The position numbers were made by a program, and so were the translations under genes. Positions 1 to 9,509 of a DNA stretch of 64,000 nucleotides are shown here, piece after piece (positions within the stretch are counted from its first letter, which is position 1; each line of letters starts with the position of its first letter). The DNA is taken from contig NZ_JAIVFS010000023.1 in NCBI RefSeq assembly GCF_020829645.1, forward strand, positions 43,689-107,688. Reading direction: 5' to 3'. This DNA comes from Nostoc mirabile CHAB5784 (GTDB lineage: Bacteria; Cyanobacteriota; Cyanobacteriia; Cyanobacteriales; Nostocaceae). A model generated the notes under the pieces. It was not told the origin of the DNA. It made no database searches and saw only the letters and a list, made by a program, of their open reading frames with translations.

Positions 1-23
1 AGTCACCTTGAAAGGGGTAAGTT

Positions 24-432
24 TAGGACTTACGCATTGACAAGAAATACCAAATATGGATTAAGGTTAAAAACCATATCTTTCGTAAGGGCACAGCATT
101 GCTCACTGGTGTCAACTTAAGCTAAAAATAGCTTAACTGCTGGGCTGACTCAACCGCCTGGAACTAAAGTTCTTTGGCTTTTAGCTAAAGTCTACTGAAG
201 TAGACTAAAGATTTTTGCGGATATTTAGTAATCAAAAGATTACTTTTGCTATTAGCAAGGAACTTAAGTTCCTTGCGGGACATAACTTTTACGTTAAGTT
301 GACACGTATGAGCTTTTTCTGTGCCCCTACAGCATCGTCTATTTACGATCGCAGGATAATTAAGAAAAGCCTGAAAACTTCCTATTTTAGGTAATGCACA
401 TTACAATGCATTTGTACAGTGCGTAAGTCCTA
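24..432. mobile_element. MITE family A, copy 1 (carries a nested element)
   Basis: The ends are inverted repeats: TAGGACTTACGCA at 24-36 and its complement ending at 432. The same ends occur at 3929-4094, 32380-32472 and 39786-39878. Flanks AAGTT (19-23) and CAGTT (433-437) match in 4 of 5 bases, which fits a decayed 5-bp target duplication. There is no coding potential. The interior is enlarged by a second inverted-repeat unit at 108-305. The whole 1-474 stretch before the first gene holds nothing else that I recognise. Confidence 0.75.
108..305. mobile_element. MITE family B, copy 1 (nested in family A)
   Basis: Bounded by GGTGTCAACTTAA (108-120) and TTAAGTTGACAC (294-305). Inside are several short palindromes, the best being a 22-bp perfect one at 255-276 centred on AACTTAAGTT, plus arms of the type gctaaagtctac/gtagactaaag. 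Related ends bound 13198-13364 and 38593-38795. Confidence 0.65.
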
Positions 433-474
433 CAGTTATCAGTGAACAGTCAGACAACTGTTCACTGATTTTGG

Positions 475-2025
475 TTAAGATAACTTTGTTAAAAATCCCA
501 ACAATTTTTTGGTATTTGATGTCAGGAGGGTTCGACGATAAGCATCAGCAGCTTTTTTAATAGCTTCGGCTTGAGTGGGATAAGGATGAATTACACTGCT
601 TAACTTACTCAAACCGATTTTATTCACCATTGCCGTAGTTACAACTGATATCATCTCACCCGCGTGACTGGCGACAATCGTTGCACCGATAATTTCATCA
701 GACCCCTTTTTATGGTGGATTTTGAGAAATCCTGATTCTTCACCATCTGCGATCGCTCGGTCTACACTACTAAAAGGTATGTTGATGGTCGTCACCTCAA
801 CACCCAATTTCTGCGCCTCGTGTTCGTACAACCCTACATGGGCAATTTCTGGGTCAGTATAAGTTACCCACGGCATTATCAGACTACTGAGTTTCGAGCG
901 TCCTATGCCAAAGGGAGAAAACAGCGTATTTTTAATCACAATCCGCGCCGCAGCATCAGCAGCATGGGTAAACTTCCAGTTCATGCAGATATCGCCAGCT
1001 GCATAAATTTTGGAATTCGTCGTTTGAAGATAATCATTTACCTTCACACCTTGGTGCAAGTCATATTCTACACCCACTGATTCTAAATTCAAACCTTCGA
1101 CATTTGGCGATCGCCCCGCACCAACTAAAATTTCATCTACTGTCACCGAATCTCGATGACCATTGGAGGAAAAGTAAAGCCGTTTCCCCTCAGTAACAGT
1201 TACCACTTCTTCCAACTTGGAATTCAGTACCACCCGAATTCCTTCGCTAATCAAAACCTTTTGCAGAATTTTGGCAGCCTCAGCATCTTCTTTATTCAAA
1301 AGATGAGAACCGCTATGGAAAAGTACCACCTCAGAACCCAAGCGCCGGAAAGCCTGCGCCAATTCGCAACCAATGGGGCCGCCACCAATCACCGCTAAAC
1401 GTTCCGGTCGTTGAATCAGGGAAAAAACCGTCTCATTAGTTAGATAACCCGCCTTTTCAATTCCCGGAATCGACAATTGTGCAGCTCTGGCGCCTGTAGC
1501 AATTACAGCTTTTTTAAACCGGAGAGTTTTGTCGCCAACTTCCACGGTATTTTTAGTTGCAAATCGACCGCTACCCAAAAAGACATCTACACCCAAGTTT
1601 TGAAACCGCTCCGCCGAGTCGTTATGGCTAATACCAGCCCTTACCCGCCGCATCCTTGCCATGACTTTAGGAAAATCAACATCAATATTATGTTGGGGAA
1701 TATTAACTCCCAAGTTTTGAGCATCCCAGATTTCGCCAACAACGCGAGCAGACCGAATAATAGTTTTAGATGGTACGCAACCAAGATTTAAGCAATCTCC
1801 ACCCATGAGATGCTTTTCAATCAACGCCACTTTTAAACCCAAATCCAAACCCGCAGCACCCGCAGCCACCACTAATCCCGCCGTACCAGCACCAATTACT
1901 ACCAAATCGTAAACATCGGCAGGTTGAGGATTAACCCAATTTGGCGGATGGACGTAAGACACCAACTTTTGGTTATACTCATCCATTGGGCGAACCGTAA
2001 CTCTCTCTAAATCTGAATTGGTCAT
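475..2025 (-). CDS. FAD-dependent pyridine nucleotide-disulfide oxidoreductase (mercuric reductase-like)
   Basis: A 516-residue flavoprotein of the dihydrolipoamide dehydrogenase/MerA family. It has an N-terminal FAD-binding motif (VVIGAGTAG, about residues 42-50), a redox-active disulfide in GGDCLNLGCVPSK (C78 and C83), a second nucleotide-binding motif (IGGGPIGCE) and the C-terminal dimerisation motif HPYPTQAE with the usual catalytic His/Glu pair (about H480 and E487). It lacks both the N-terminal HMA domain and the C-terminal vicinal cysteine pair that bind mercury in true MerA, so mercury reduction is unlikely and the physiological substrate is unknown. A roughly 40-residue extension precedes the FAD motif. 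It is a single gene with no mer neighbours. Confidence 0.85.
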   Translation of the reverse strand: MTNSDLERVTVRPMDEYNQKLVSYVHPPNWVNPQPADVYDLVVIGAGTAGLVVAAGAAGLDLGLKVALIEKHLMGGDCLNLGCVPSKTIIRSARVVGEIWDAQNLGVNIPQHNIDVDFPKVMARMRRVRAGISHNDSAERFQNLGVDVFLGSGRFATKNTVEVGDKTLRFKKAVIATGARAAQLSIPGIEKAGYLTNETVFSLIQRPERLAVIGGGPIGCELAQAFRRLGSEVVLFHSGSHLLNKEDAEAAKILQKVLISEGIRVVLNSKLEEVVTVTEGKRLYFSSNGHRDSVTVDEILVGAGRSPNVEGLNLESVGVEYDLHQGVKVNDYLQTTNSKIYAAGDICMNWKFTHAADAAARIVIKNTLFSPFGIGRSKLSSLIMPWVTYTDPEIAHVGLYEHEAQKLGVEVTTINIPFSSVDRAIADGEESGFLKIHHKKGSDEIIGATIVASHAGEMISVVTTAMVNKIGLSKLSSVIHPYPTQAEAIKKAADAYRRTLLTSNTKKLLGFLTKLS

Positions 2026-2667
2026 TGGCGAAACCTCTTTTAAGAATTGAAAATACTAAATTCACTTGAGCTAACTTTTCACTCTTATCTAGAAAACCTC
2101 ACCCCCAACCCCTCTCCCCTTTTTAAGCTATGCATTAGTCAAAAGAGGCAGGGGAGCAGGGAGCAGGGAGCAGGGGGGAGAGGCTGAGACGGAGCTTGTA
2201 CTCCGCCCCAGCCAAGCGTCCTGGAAGGACGGGGCTTCATACCCATGTTCCGCTTCGCTTCACGCAGAGGGGAAGGGCTTGCTCCCCCAGCTAAGTGCCC
2301 CCTTCCCCTCTGCCTCTTCGGTAAATAAGTCAGGAAAAGGATTGTACAACAAGGTGATATGCAGAGACTTGACAAAAGCAGAAGAATGTAGTAGAAAAAA
2401 ATTTTCTAGGCGATCGCTAACTACAAACTAGTGGTCTGTCAAATACATTTTGACGGACATGAAGACATTTGAGAAACAGTAAAAACTCTTTCCCCACTCC
2501 CCACTCCCTACTCCCTACTCCCCACCTTCACCCGTCATTTTTGGGTTGACAGAGTACTAGAGAATTTGAGCGGAGTAGTTTCTAGCTTGCGGGGGATCTA
2601 AAAGTGCCTAGAGTCACAATGAAAAAATTTTCAAACAACCTCTCAGGTACAAATTACGGATTACGAA
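2026..2667. other. Intergenic repeat-rich stretch, no gene seen
   Basis: Holds low-complexity G-rich tandem repeats (ggagcaggga type, about 2148-2180), dispersed fragments such as cccccaacccctctccc, and a lone end of another inverted-repeat family (tttcaaacaacctctc, about 2629-2645; compare 44272-44434). No open frame here looks like a protein. Confidence 0.6.
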
Positions 2668-3777
2668 TTAGAAAGTCACCACACTCCGAATTGATTCACC
2701 TTTGTGCATCAATTCAAAAGCATCATTAATTTGCTCAATGGGCATTACATGGGTAATCAAATCATCAATATTTATCTTACCTTCCATATACCAATCAACA
2801 ATTTTCGGCACATCTGTACGTCCTCTAGCGCCACCGAATGCTGAACCTTTCCAAACGCGCCCAGTTACTAGTTGAAAAGGACGAGTACTGATTTCTTGTC
2901 CAGCACCAGCAACACCAATAATCACACTAACGCCCCAACCTTTATGGCAGCATTCTAATGCTTGACGCATAATTTTGACATGACCGATACATTCAAAACT
3001 GTAATCAGCGCCGCCTTTTGTTAAATCAACCAGATAGGGAACTAAATCACCCTCTACTTCCTGGGGATTGACAAAGTGCGTCATGCCAAACTTTTCCGCT
3101 AAAGCGCGTTTGTTGGGATTAATATCCACCCCGACAATCATATTTGCCCCTACCATCCGCGCTGCTTGGATGACATTTAAACCAATACCACCCAAACCGA
3201 AAACCACAACATTTGCTCCTGGTTCCACCTTGGCAGTATTGATAACTGCACCAACACCAGTAGTCACACCACAGCCAATGTAACAAACCTTATCAAATGG
3301 CGCGTCTTCGCGAATTTTTGCCAGGGCGATTTCTGGCAGCACCGTATAGTTGGCAAAAGTGGATGTACCCATATAATGATGAATCATTTGCCCATCAATG
3401 CTAAAGCGACTAGTGCCATCGGGCATAACACCGCGTCCTTGAGTTAAGCGAATGGCTTGACAAAGATTAGTTTTGAAACTTAGACAATATTCGCACTGGC
3501 GACATTCGGGAGTGTATAGGGGAATTACATGATCCCCTGGTTTGAGACTGGTGACACCAGCGCCTACCTCCACTACCACACCAGCGCCTTCATGCCCCAA
3601 AATTGCCGGGAACAAACCTTCGGGATCGTCACCAGATAGGGTAAAGGCGTCGGTATGGCAAACCCCGCTTGCTTTCACCTCAACTAACACTTCGCCAGCT
3701 TGTGGCCCCGATAGTTGAACGGTTTCAATTGTCAACGGCTTACCTGCGCTGTAAGCTACTGCTGCTTTAACTTGCAA
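2668..3777 (-). CDS. frmA: S-(hydroxymethyl)glutathione dehydrogenase / class III alcohol dehydrogenase
   Basis: A 369-residue zinc-dependent medium-chain dehydrogenase. It oxidises S-hydroxymethylglutathione (the formaldehyde-glutathione adduct) to S-formylglutathione with NAD. Catalytic zinc ligands are visible at C40 (GVCHTDA) and H62/E63 (GHEGAG). The structural zinc loop carries C92, C95, C98 and C106 (CRQCEYC then NLC). The NAD fold shows GLGGIGLNVIQ. Length and motifs are typical of class III enzymes. The next enzyme of the pathway, S-formylglutathione hydrolase, is at 20105-20947 on the same strand, not adjacent. The gene is transcribed alone. Confidence 0.93.
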   Translation of the reverse strand: MQVKAAVAYSAGKPLTIETVQLSGPQAGEVLVEVKASGVCHTDAFTLSGDDPEGLFPAILGHEGAGVVVEVGAGVTSLKPGDHVIPLYTPECRQCEYCLSFKTNLCQAIRLTQGRGVMPDGTSRFSIDGQMIHHYMGTSTFANYTVLPEIALAKIREDAPFDKVCYIGCGVTTGVGAVINTAKVEPGANVVVFGLGGIGLNVIQAARMVGANMIVGVDINPNKRALAEKFGMTHFVNPQEVEGDLVPYLVDLTKGGADYSFECIGHVKIMRQALECCHKGWGVSVIIGVAGAGQEISTRPFQLVTGRVWKGSAFGGARGRTDVPKIVDWYMEGKINIDDLITHVMPIEQINDAFELMHKGESIRSVVTF

Positions 3778-3928
3778 CTTCAGCCCTCCTATATAGTTTT
3801 GTCAATAGGCTTATTTGAGTTTATATCGGGGAGTGCTTTAAGAGCATGGGGCATTGATTATTCCTCTTATCCCCAGTCCCCTGATAGCATTGAGGGCATG
3901 ATACACTTTTGTATCACTTCATCGTATT

Positions 3929-4094
3929 CAGGACTGACGCAAAAATCGGCAAAAAGCTTAATTTATCGTAGACACGTAGTGGCTTGCCGTAGGCTACCGC
4001 CTTCTGGTGCGTCGGCTTTTGCCAACGAGACGCTGCGCGTTTATGCAGCCTTTCGTAGAAAAGAGAAGATTTCGTAGAGTGTGCGTAAGTCCTA
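3929..4094. mobile_element. MITE family A, copy 2
   Basis: Left end CAGGACTGACGCA (one changed base at the tip and one inside), right end TGCGTAAGTCCTA. It is flanked by perfect 5-bp direct repeats GTATT at 3924-3928 and 4095-4099. The interior has a different module from the 93-bp copies, with segments such as gtagacacgtagtggcttgc and cgagacgctgcgcg. It lies in the gap between frmA and avtA and has no coding role. Confidence 0.8.
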
Positions 4095-4271
4095 GTATTT
4101 AATAAGTACGATCCCTGCTATAACGATAAATATTACTTTGTTAAAATATCATTCTCTAGCTAGATTGGTTAAAGGCGGCAACAGCTGTTTTGACAACGAT
4201 GTAAACTGGATATCAGCAGCAACCCCCAAATAATTTGTCCACCCCTCGATTAATACATTTTGTCACAGCTT

Positions 4272-5579
4272 ATGAACCCTGCCCTAACTCAAATTGGCGC
4301 TCAAATGTCCAACCTGACTGGCGTCAGAGCAATTATGAAGGATATTATCGAAACATTACGAGCGGGTGCAGGGCAGCAGTTTATTAATTTGAGTGCTGGT
4401 AATCCGTTGATTTTGCCAGAGGTAGAGCAACTATGGCGGGATTGTACTGCACAGCTTTTGGCTAGCCCCGAATATGGTGAGGTAGTTTGTCGCTACGGTT
4501 CAAGTCAGGGCTATGCACCATTAGTTGAAGCGATCGCCAACGACTTCAACAAACGTTACGGGTTAAACTTAAGCGATGCCTTCGGCAACGGTATAACCGA
4601 ACGCAATATCCTCATCACCCCCGGCAGTCAAACCCTCTACTTCTATGCTGTGAATAGCTTCGGTGGCTACACCCCTAGCGGCGAGTTAAAACAAATCGTT
4701 TTGCCCCTCAGCCCTGACTACACAGGTTACGGCGGCATCTCCTTAGTTTCAAAAGCCTTAACTGCCTACAAACCGACTCTCGATATTGATGAAGCCGCCC
4801 ACCGATTTAAATATCGCCCCGACTTCAGCCAACTGTCGATTACAGAAAATACGGGTTGTATCCTCTTCTCTCGCCCTTGTAATCCCACTGGTAATGTCCT
4901 CACTGAGGATGAAGTGAAAAAGATTGCTGCCCTGGCTGCACCTTACAATCTGCCCGTGTTAATTGACTCAGCTTATGCGCCTCCCTTCCCAGCATTAAAC
5001 TTTACCGAAATGACACCAGTGTTTGGTGATAACATCCTCCACTGCATGAGTTTATCGAAAGCGGGATTACCAGGAGAAAGGGTTGGTATTGCCATTGGCG
5101 ATGAAAAGTGGATTGAAGTGCTGGAGTGTTTCCAAGCAAATATTGGTCTCCATTCTTCACGTTACGGCCAAGCGATCGCAGCTCTTGCAATCAACTCTGG
5201 CGCTTTAGTAGAAATTTCTCACACTGTCATCCGTCCCTTTTACCAAAATAAGTTTACCGTTTTAGAAACCAGCCTAGAACAAGCGATGCCCAAGGATTTA
5301 CCTTGGTTCCTCCATCGCGGTGAAGGAGCAATTTTTGCTTGGTTGTGGTTGCAGGATTTACCCATCAGTGACTGGGAATTTTACCAGCAACTTAAGCAAG
5401 TAGGTGTGATTATTGTCCCAGGAAATAGCTTCTTCCCCGGTTTAGAGGAAGAATGGGCGCACAAGCATCAATGCTTCCGCATCAGCCTTACAGGTACGGA
5501 TGAAGAGATAGCCACTGCTATGCAACGTTTAGCAAAAGTGGCTGAAGAAGCTTATAAAGGTGCGGCGGTGACTGCCTGA
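4272..5579 (+). CDS. avtA: Valine--pyruvate aminotransferase (AvtA family)
   Basis: A PLP-dependent class I/II aminotransferase of about 435 residues, collinear with E. coli AvtA from memory. Conserved stretches are LSAGNPLILPE near the N-terminus, SRPCNPTGNV, the PLP-lysine motif SLSKAGLPGERVG (about residue 260), EGAIFAWLWLQDLP and PGNSFFPGL with an Arg carboxylate-binding region (HQCFRIS) near the C-terminus. It probably transfers amino groups between valine or alanine and pyruvate or 2-oxoisovalerate. I place the start at ATG 4272. A TTG four codons upstream (4260) is also in frame, and neither has a strong Shine-Dalgarno. No operon partner is clear; rimM follows after 80 bp that include an STRR. 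Confidence 0.88.
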   Translation: MNPALTQIGAQMSNLTGVRAIMKDIIETLRAGAGQQFINLSAGNPLILPEVEQLWRDCTAQLLASPEYGEVVCRYGSSQGYAPLVEAIANDFNKRYGLNLSDAFGNGITERNILITPGSQTLYFYAVNSFGGYTPSGELKQIVLPLSPDYTGYGGISLVSKALTAYKPTLDIDEAAHRFKYRPDFSQLSITENTGCILFSRPCNPTGNVLTEDEVKKIAALAAPYNLPVLIDSAYAPPFPALNFTEMTPVFGDNILHCMSLSKAGLPGERVGIAIGDEKWIEVLECFQANIGLHSSRYGQAIAALAINSGALVEISHTVIRPFYQNKFTVLETSLEQAMPKDLPWFLHRGEGAIFAWLWLQDLPISDWEFYQQLKQVGVIIVPGNSFFPGLEEEWAHKHQCFRISLTGTDEEIATAMQRLAKVAEEAYKGAAVTA

Positions 5580-5645
5580 TTAGGAGTAGAGACGCGATTA
5601 ATCGCGTCTGTACAGGAGTTAGGAGTTATAAGAACGCTTTCCCCA

Positions 5646-5673
5646 ATGACAAATGACAAATGACAAATGACAA
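5646..5673 (+). repeat. STRR heptamer array (ATGACAA x4) over the rimM start
   Basis: Four perfect tandem heptamers place ATG codons at 5646, 5653, 5660 and 5667. Because the period is seven, only the third (5660) is in frame with RimM. The same heptamer appears again inside the rimM coding region near 6117-6130. Confidence 0.85.
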
Positions 5674-6247
5674 ATCAGATAATTGGCTAGAAATTGGTAA
5701 GATTGTTTCCCCTCAAGGATTGTCTGGAGAATTACGGATTTATCCTGTATCAGACTTCCCCGAAAGATTTGAGGTGCCGGGAAAACGTTGGTTGTTGCGT
5801 TCAGGTGACACAGAACCGCAACCAATCGAATTATTAACAGGACGTTATATCAGTAACAAAAACTTGTATGTGATCAAATTAGCTGGCGTGGAAAATTGCG
5901 ATCAAGCCGAGGCTTTGCGTGGTTGTAAGTTAATGGTGCCAGCAAGCGATCGCCCCCAGTTAGGCGAAGATGAATATCATGTCCTCGATTTGATTGGTTT
6001 GGAAGTTTTCATGCAAGCATCTGGCGAACTCGTTGGTACAGTGGTAGATATCATCCCGGCTGGCAATGATTTGTTAGAAGTCAAGTTGCACCCATCTTTT
6101 GCTATTGACAAACAACAAATGACAAATGACAAAAAGCAGAAAACTGTTTTGATTCCATTTGTGGAAGCGATCACTCCTGTGGTAGACTTACCATCTGGTC
6201 GTATTGAAATTACGCCGCCATCTGGATTATTGGAAATTAATAATTAG
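5660..6247 (+). CDS. rimM: Ribosome maturation factor RimM
   Basis: A 195-residue 16S rRNA processing factor that binds ribosomal protein S19 and assists 30S maturation. The N-terminal beta-barrel shows EIGKIVSPQGLSGELRI and the C-terminal PRC-barrel shows DLIGLEVF and VLIPFVEAITPVVD. The start sits in an ATGACAA heptamer array, so residues MTNDKS come from repeat DNA. Between the PRC strands a second stretch derived from the same repeat inserts about ten residues (QQMTNDKKQK, near residues 152-162) just before the conserved VLIPFVEAI. The frame is kept, so the protein is probably functional with a lengthened loop. Confidence 0.93.
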   Translation: MTNDKSDNWLEIGKIVSPQGLSGELRIYPVSDFPERFEVPGKRWLLRSGDTEPQPIELLTGRYISNKNLYVIKLAGVENCDQAEALRGCKLMVPASDRPQLGEDEYHVLDLIGLEVFMQASGELVGTVVDIIPAGNDLLEVKLHPSFAIDKQQMTNDKKQKTVLIPFVEAITPVVDLPSGRIEITPPSGLLEINN

Positions 6248-6262
6248 AAAGTTTAGACATAC

Positions 6263-6802
6263 TTACAAAAATCTTTCAATGATGATTTCGTCTATATATG
6301 TCGTGTTAATTTTGGCTTGTCTTTTGGCTGTACCAATGATGTAAAAACCTTGGTCGAGGTAAGTAGCTAGCGCCGCCATATTATCTGCACGGATAAAAGT
6401 GAATAGTTTCTCATATCCTCGTTGACGGGCAACCTCAAACGTAGCATTAAATAAACTTGTAGCAACTTTTTGTCGTCGATGTGACAAAGCTACATAAGTT
6501 CCTAGCACTCCCACATGATCGAAAGCATGGGTGTAAGTAGCAAATGGTTCCATACTTTGAAATCCCACAATCTTTTGCTCATGACCGCAGATAGCTACGT
6601 GGAATACTCCACGCACTGGAAAGTTTAAAATATATTCGCGTTCAGCTTCTACAGTGAATGGGGTATCAAACGCTGTGTATACTCCAGCTTCAATGATTGG
6701 GTTCAAAATGCTGATAATAGCTTCAGCATCGTTAAGTTCAACTTGCCGAACCGATAAATCCACGTTCGATTGCCTTTTAACACTAAGGAGTATTTTATTC
6801 AC
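6263..6802 (-). CDS. GNAT-family N-acetyltransferase
   Basis: A 179-residue protein with the GNAT fold: N-terminal VRQVELNDAEAIISILN, central IVGFQSM, the acetyl-CoA loop region YVALSHRRQKVATSLF (a Q/RxxGxG/A variant) and C-terminal NMAALATYLDQGFYIIGTA. This layout resembles phosphinothricin acetyltransferase-like members that acetylate small amines, but the substrate cannot be read from sequence. It is convergent with rimM (15-bp gap) and divergent from the phosphoketolase gene, with about 107 bp between the two starts. Confidence 0.8.
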   Translation of the reverse strand: MNKILLSVKRQSNVDLSVRQVELNDAEAIISILNPIIEAGVYTAFDTPFTVEAEREYILNFPVRGVFHVAICGHEQKIVGFQSMEPFATYTHAFDHVGVLGTYVALSHRRQKVATSLFNATFEVARQRGYEKLFTFIRADNMAALATYLDQGFYIIGTAKRQAKINTTYIDEIIIERFL

Positions 6803-6909
6803 AAAGACTGGAAAAATTCATCATGAGTTAGATGGCTATTATTGTGAAAATAAGTAAAATTACATACTGAATCAAACCGTCAAAATCCTTTTTGTAATGG
6901 AGTGTCGAA

Positions 6910-9291
6910 ATGACATTAGCAACGCCTCCACAAACAAAGCCTTTAACAGATGAAGAATTACGTAAGATAAACGCCTACTGGCGTGCAGCTAACTATCTTT
7001 CCGTTGGGCAGATATATCTACTCGACAATCCGCTACTGAGAGAACCGCTAAAGCTGGAACACGTCAAACCCAGACTCTTAGGGCACTGGGGAACAACGCC
7101 AGGGCTGAACTTTATCTATGTTCACCTGAATCGGGTGATTAAGAAATATGACCTAAACACAATCTACATTGCTGGCCCCGGTCATGGCGGCCCTGGATTA
7201 GTAGCCAATACTTACTTAGAAGGCACTTACACCGAGTATTATCACAACATCTCCCAGGATGCTGAGGGAATCCAGAAACTCTTTAAACAGTTCTCTTTCC
7301 CTGGTGGTATTCCCAGCCACGTTGCACCGGAAACCCCTGGTTCGATCCACGAAGGTGGGGAACTAGGTTATGCCCTCGTCCACGCTTTCGGTGCTGCCTT
7401 TGATAACCCTGATTTGATCGTTGCTGCTGTTGTGGGTGACGGCGAAGCTGAAACAGGTGCTTTAGCAACTAGCTGGCATTCCAATAAGTTTCTTAACCCC
7501 GTGCATGATGGGGCTGTACTTCCGATCCTCCACTTGAATGGATATAAAATTGCTAACCCAACAGTACTGGCACGGATCAGCCATCAGGAATTAGAAAGCT
7601 TATTTGTAGGCTATGGCTACAAGCCATACTTCGTCGAAGGTGACGATCCCGCAGATGTCCACCAGCAGATGGCGGCGACTCTAGATATAGCGATCGCCGA
7701 AATTCAAAGTATCCAAAGAGAAGCCCGCGTACACGGTTTCACCGAACGTCCCCAGTGGCCAATGATTGTCTTGAAAACCCCCAAAGGTTGGACAGGCCCC
7801 AAGGAAGTCGATGGCAAAAAAACAGAAGGTTCTTGGCGATCGCACCAAGTTCCCTTTGGTAACATAGCCAAACAGCCAGAACATCTGAAACTCTTAGAAG
7901 ATTGGATGAAGAGTTACCAACCAGAAGAACTCTTCGACAGCAACGGTAAGCTGATTCCTGAATTAGCAGAACTGGCTCCCAAAGGTCATCGACGCATGGG
8001 TGACAATCCCCACGCAAACGGCGGTATTTTGCTTTGCGACCTGAAAATGCCCGACTTTCAAAAGTATGCCGTAGATGTTCTAAAACCAGGGCAAGCGATC
8101 GCTGAAGCTACCCAAGTTGCAGGAAAATTCCTGCGGGATATCATGCAACTTAACCAAGAAAGCCGCAACTTCCGCATTGTCGGCCCCGATGAAACGGTAT
8201 CAAATCGCTTAGGCGCTGTGCTAGAAGTCACAGACCGGGATTGGGCAGCCCAGATCCTCCCAGAAGATGACCACCTTTCCCCGGACGGTCGGGTGATGGA
8301 AATTCTCAGCGAAACTAATTGTCAAGGATGGTTAGAAGGTTACCTGCTCACAGGACGCCACGGATTTTTCTCTTGCTACGAGGCGTTCATCCACATCATT
8401 GACTCGATGTTTAATCAGCACGCCAAATGGCTGAAAACGACTAGACATATTCCCTGGCGTAAACCAATTGCTTCCCTCAATTATCTACTCACCTCCCACG
8501 TTTGGCGGCAAGACCACAACGGTTTCTCTCACCAAGACCCCGGTTTTATTGACCATGTAATCAACAAAAAAGCAGAAATCGTTCGCGTGTATTTGCCCCC
8601 CGATGCCAACACTCTGCTATCAGTAACTGACCATTGTTTAAGAAGCCGCAACTATGTCAACGTCATCGTTGCAGGAAAGCAACCAGCATTGCAATACCTA
8701 AATATGGATGCTGCTATCAAGCACTGCACCAAAGGCATCGGTATTTGGGAATGGGCAAGTAACGACCAAGGCGGCGAACCAGATGTAGTGATGGCTTGTG
8801 CTGGGGATATTCCCACCTTAGAAACTTTAGCGGCTGTGGACATTCTGCGCCAGCACTTTCCTGAGTTAAAGGTGCGGGTAGTGAACGTAGTCGATTTGAT
8901 GACACTACAGCCAAAAAGCGAACATCCCCACGGTTTGAGCGAAAAAGACTTTGACACGATTTTCACCACCGATAAACACATTATCTTTGCCTTTCATGGC
9001 TATCCTTGGCTGATTCATCGCTTAACCTATCGCCACACCAATCACGATCAGTTGCATGTGCGTGGCTACAAGGAAGAAGGAACCACCACCACTCCCTTTG
9101 ATATGGTTGTGCTTAACGAGCTTGATCGCTTCCATCTAGTAATGGACGTAATTGATCGTGTACCAAAGCTAGGATATAGGGCAGCTTATGTCAAACAGCA
9201 GTTGCAAGATAAGCTGATCGAACACAAACATTACATTGAGAAGTACGGCGACGATATGCCGGAAATTCGTGACTGGAAGTGGCCCTATTAA
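6910..9291 (+). CDS. xfp: Xylulose-5-phosphate/fructose-6-phosphate phosphoketolase
   Basis: A 793-residue thiamine-diphosphate enzyme that splits xylulose 5-phosphate or fructose 6-phosphate into acetyl phosphate and a triose or tetrose phosphate. In cyanobacteria this gives a carbon-saving route from sugar phosphates to acetyl-CoA. Visible motifs are GPGHGGPG near residue 91, ETPGSIHEGGELGYAL, the ThDP/Mg motif GDGEAETG, and C-terminal MTLQPKSEHPHGL and HGYPWLIHRL. Length is normal for the family. The start ATG is preceded by GGAG (6899-6902) at 7-nt spacing. It is followed by an STRR hairpin likely to end transcription. Whether Xu5P or F6P is preferred cannot be told. Confidence 0.95.
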   Translation: MTLATPPQTKPLTDEELRKINAYWRAANYLSVGQIYLLDNPLLREPLKLEHVKPRLLGHWGTTPGLNFIYVHLNRVIKKYDLNTIYIAGPGHGGPGLVANTYLEGTYTEYYHNISQDAEGIQKLFKQFSFPGGIPSHVAPETPGSIHEGGELGYALVHAFGAAFDNPDLIVAAVVGDGEAETGALATSWHSNKFLNPVHDGAVLPILHLNGYKIANPTVLARISHQELESLFVGYGYKPYFVEGDDPADVHQQMAATLDIAIAEIQSIQREARVHGFTERPQWPMIVLKTPKGWTGPKEVDGKKTEGSWRSHQVPFGNIAKQPEHLKLLEDWMKSYQPEELFDSNGKLIPELAELAPKGHRRMGDNPHANGGILLCDLKMPDFQKYAVDVLKPGQAIAEATQVAGKFLRDIMQLNQESRNFRIVGPDETVSNRLGAVLEVTDRDWAAQILPEDDHLSPDGRVMEILSETNCQGWLEGYLLTGRHGFFSCYEAFIHIIDSMFNQHAKWLKTTRHIPWRKPIASLNYLLTSHVWRQDHNGFSHQDPGFIDHVINKKAEIVRVYLPPDANTLLSVTDHCLRSRNYVNVIVAGKQPALQYLNMDAAIKHCTKGIGIWEWASNDQGGEPDVVMACAGDIPTLETLAAVDILRQHFPELKVRVVNVVDLMTLQPKSEHPHGLSEKDFDTIFTTDKHIIFAFHGYPWLIHRLTYRHTNHDQLHVRGYKEEGTTTTPFDMVVLNELDRFHLVMDVIDRVPKLGYRAAYVKQQLQDKLIEHKHYIEKYGDDMPEIRDWKWPY

Positions 9292-9298
9292 CTAATTA

Positions 9299-9356
9299 CT
9301 AATTCGTAATTCGTAATTCGTAGTGAAGAATTCAATTACGAATTACGAATTATTTT
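9299..9356 (+). terminator. STRR-built hairpin after phosphoketolase
   Basis: Heptamers of aattcgt run on one side (9301-9322) and their complement aattacg on the other (9334-9352), so the RNA folds into a stem of about 18 bp with an 11-nt loop. TTTT follows. The geometry suits a rho-independent terminator made from repeat DNA. Confidence 0.55.
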
Positions 9357-9471
9357 AACCTCTTGTCTCTGTGTTCTCTGTGTCTTTGTGGTTAAAATAA
9401 TTACTGTTTAACCGCAGAGGCAGAGAGAACGCTGAGAAAAACAATCTTATTTTACATTCCTAACTCAGGCG

Positions 9472-9493
9472 TATTGGCTTATATGGGCCAATA
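9472..9493. repeat. 7-bp-arm hairpin beside the tnpB right end
   Basis: TATTGGC and GCCAATA flank an 8-nt loop. It lies just outside the conserved tnpB right-end sequence and could be part of the element end or of its target. Confidence 0.4.
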
Positions 9494-9509
9494 TGCTTAG
9501 GGTGAACTA

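Noticed and set aside
2139..2375. 78-residue minus-strand frame
   Set aside because: Low-complexity G-rich repeats and dispersed palindromes only.
3715..4077. 120-residue open frame spanning MITE A copy 2
   Set aside because: Made mostly of repeat DNA and overlapping the frmA start; no protein features.
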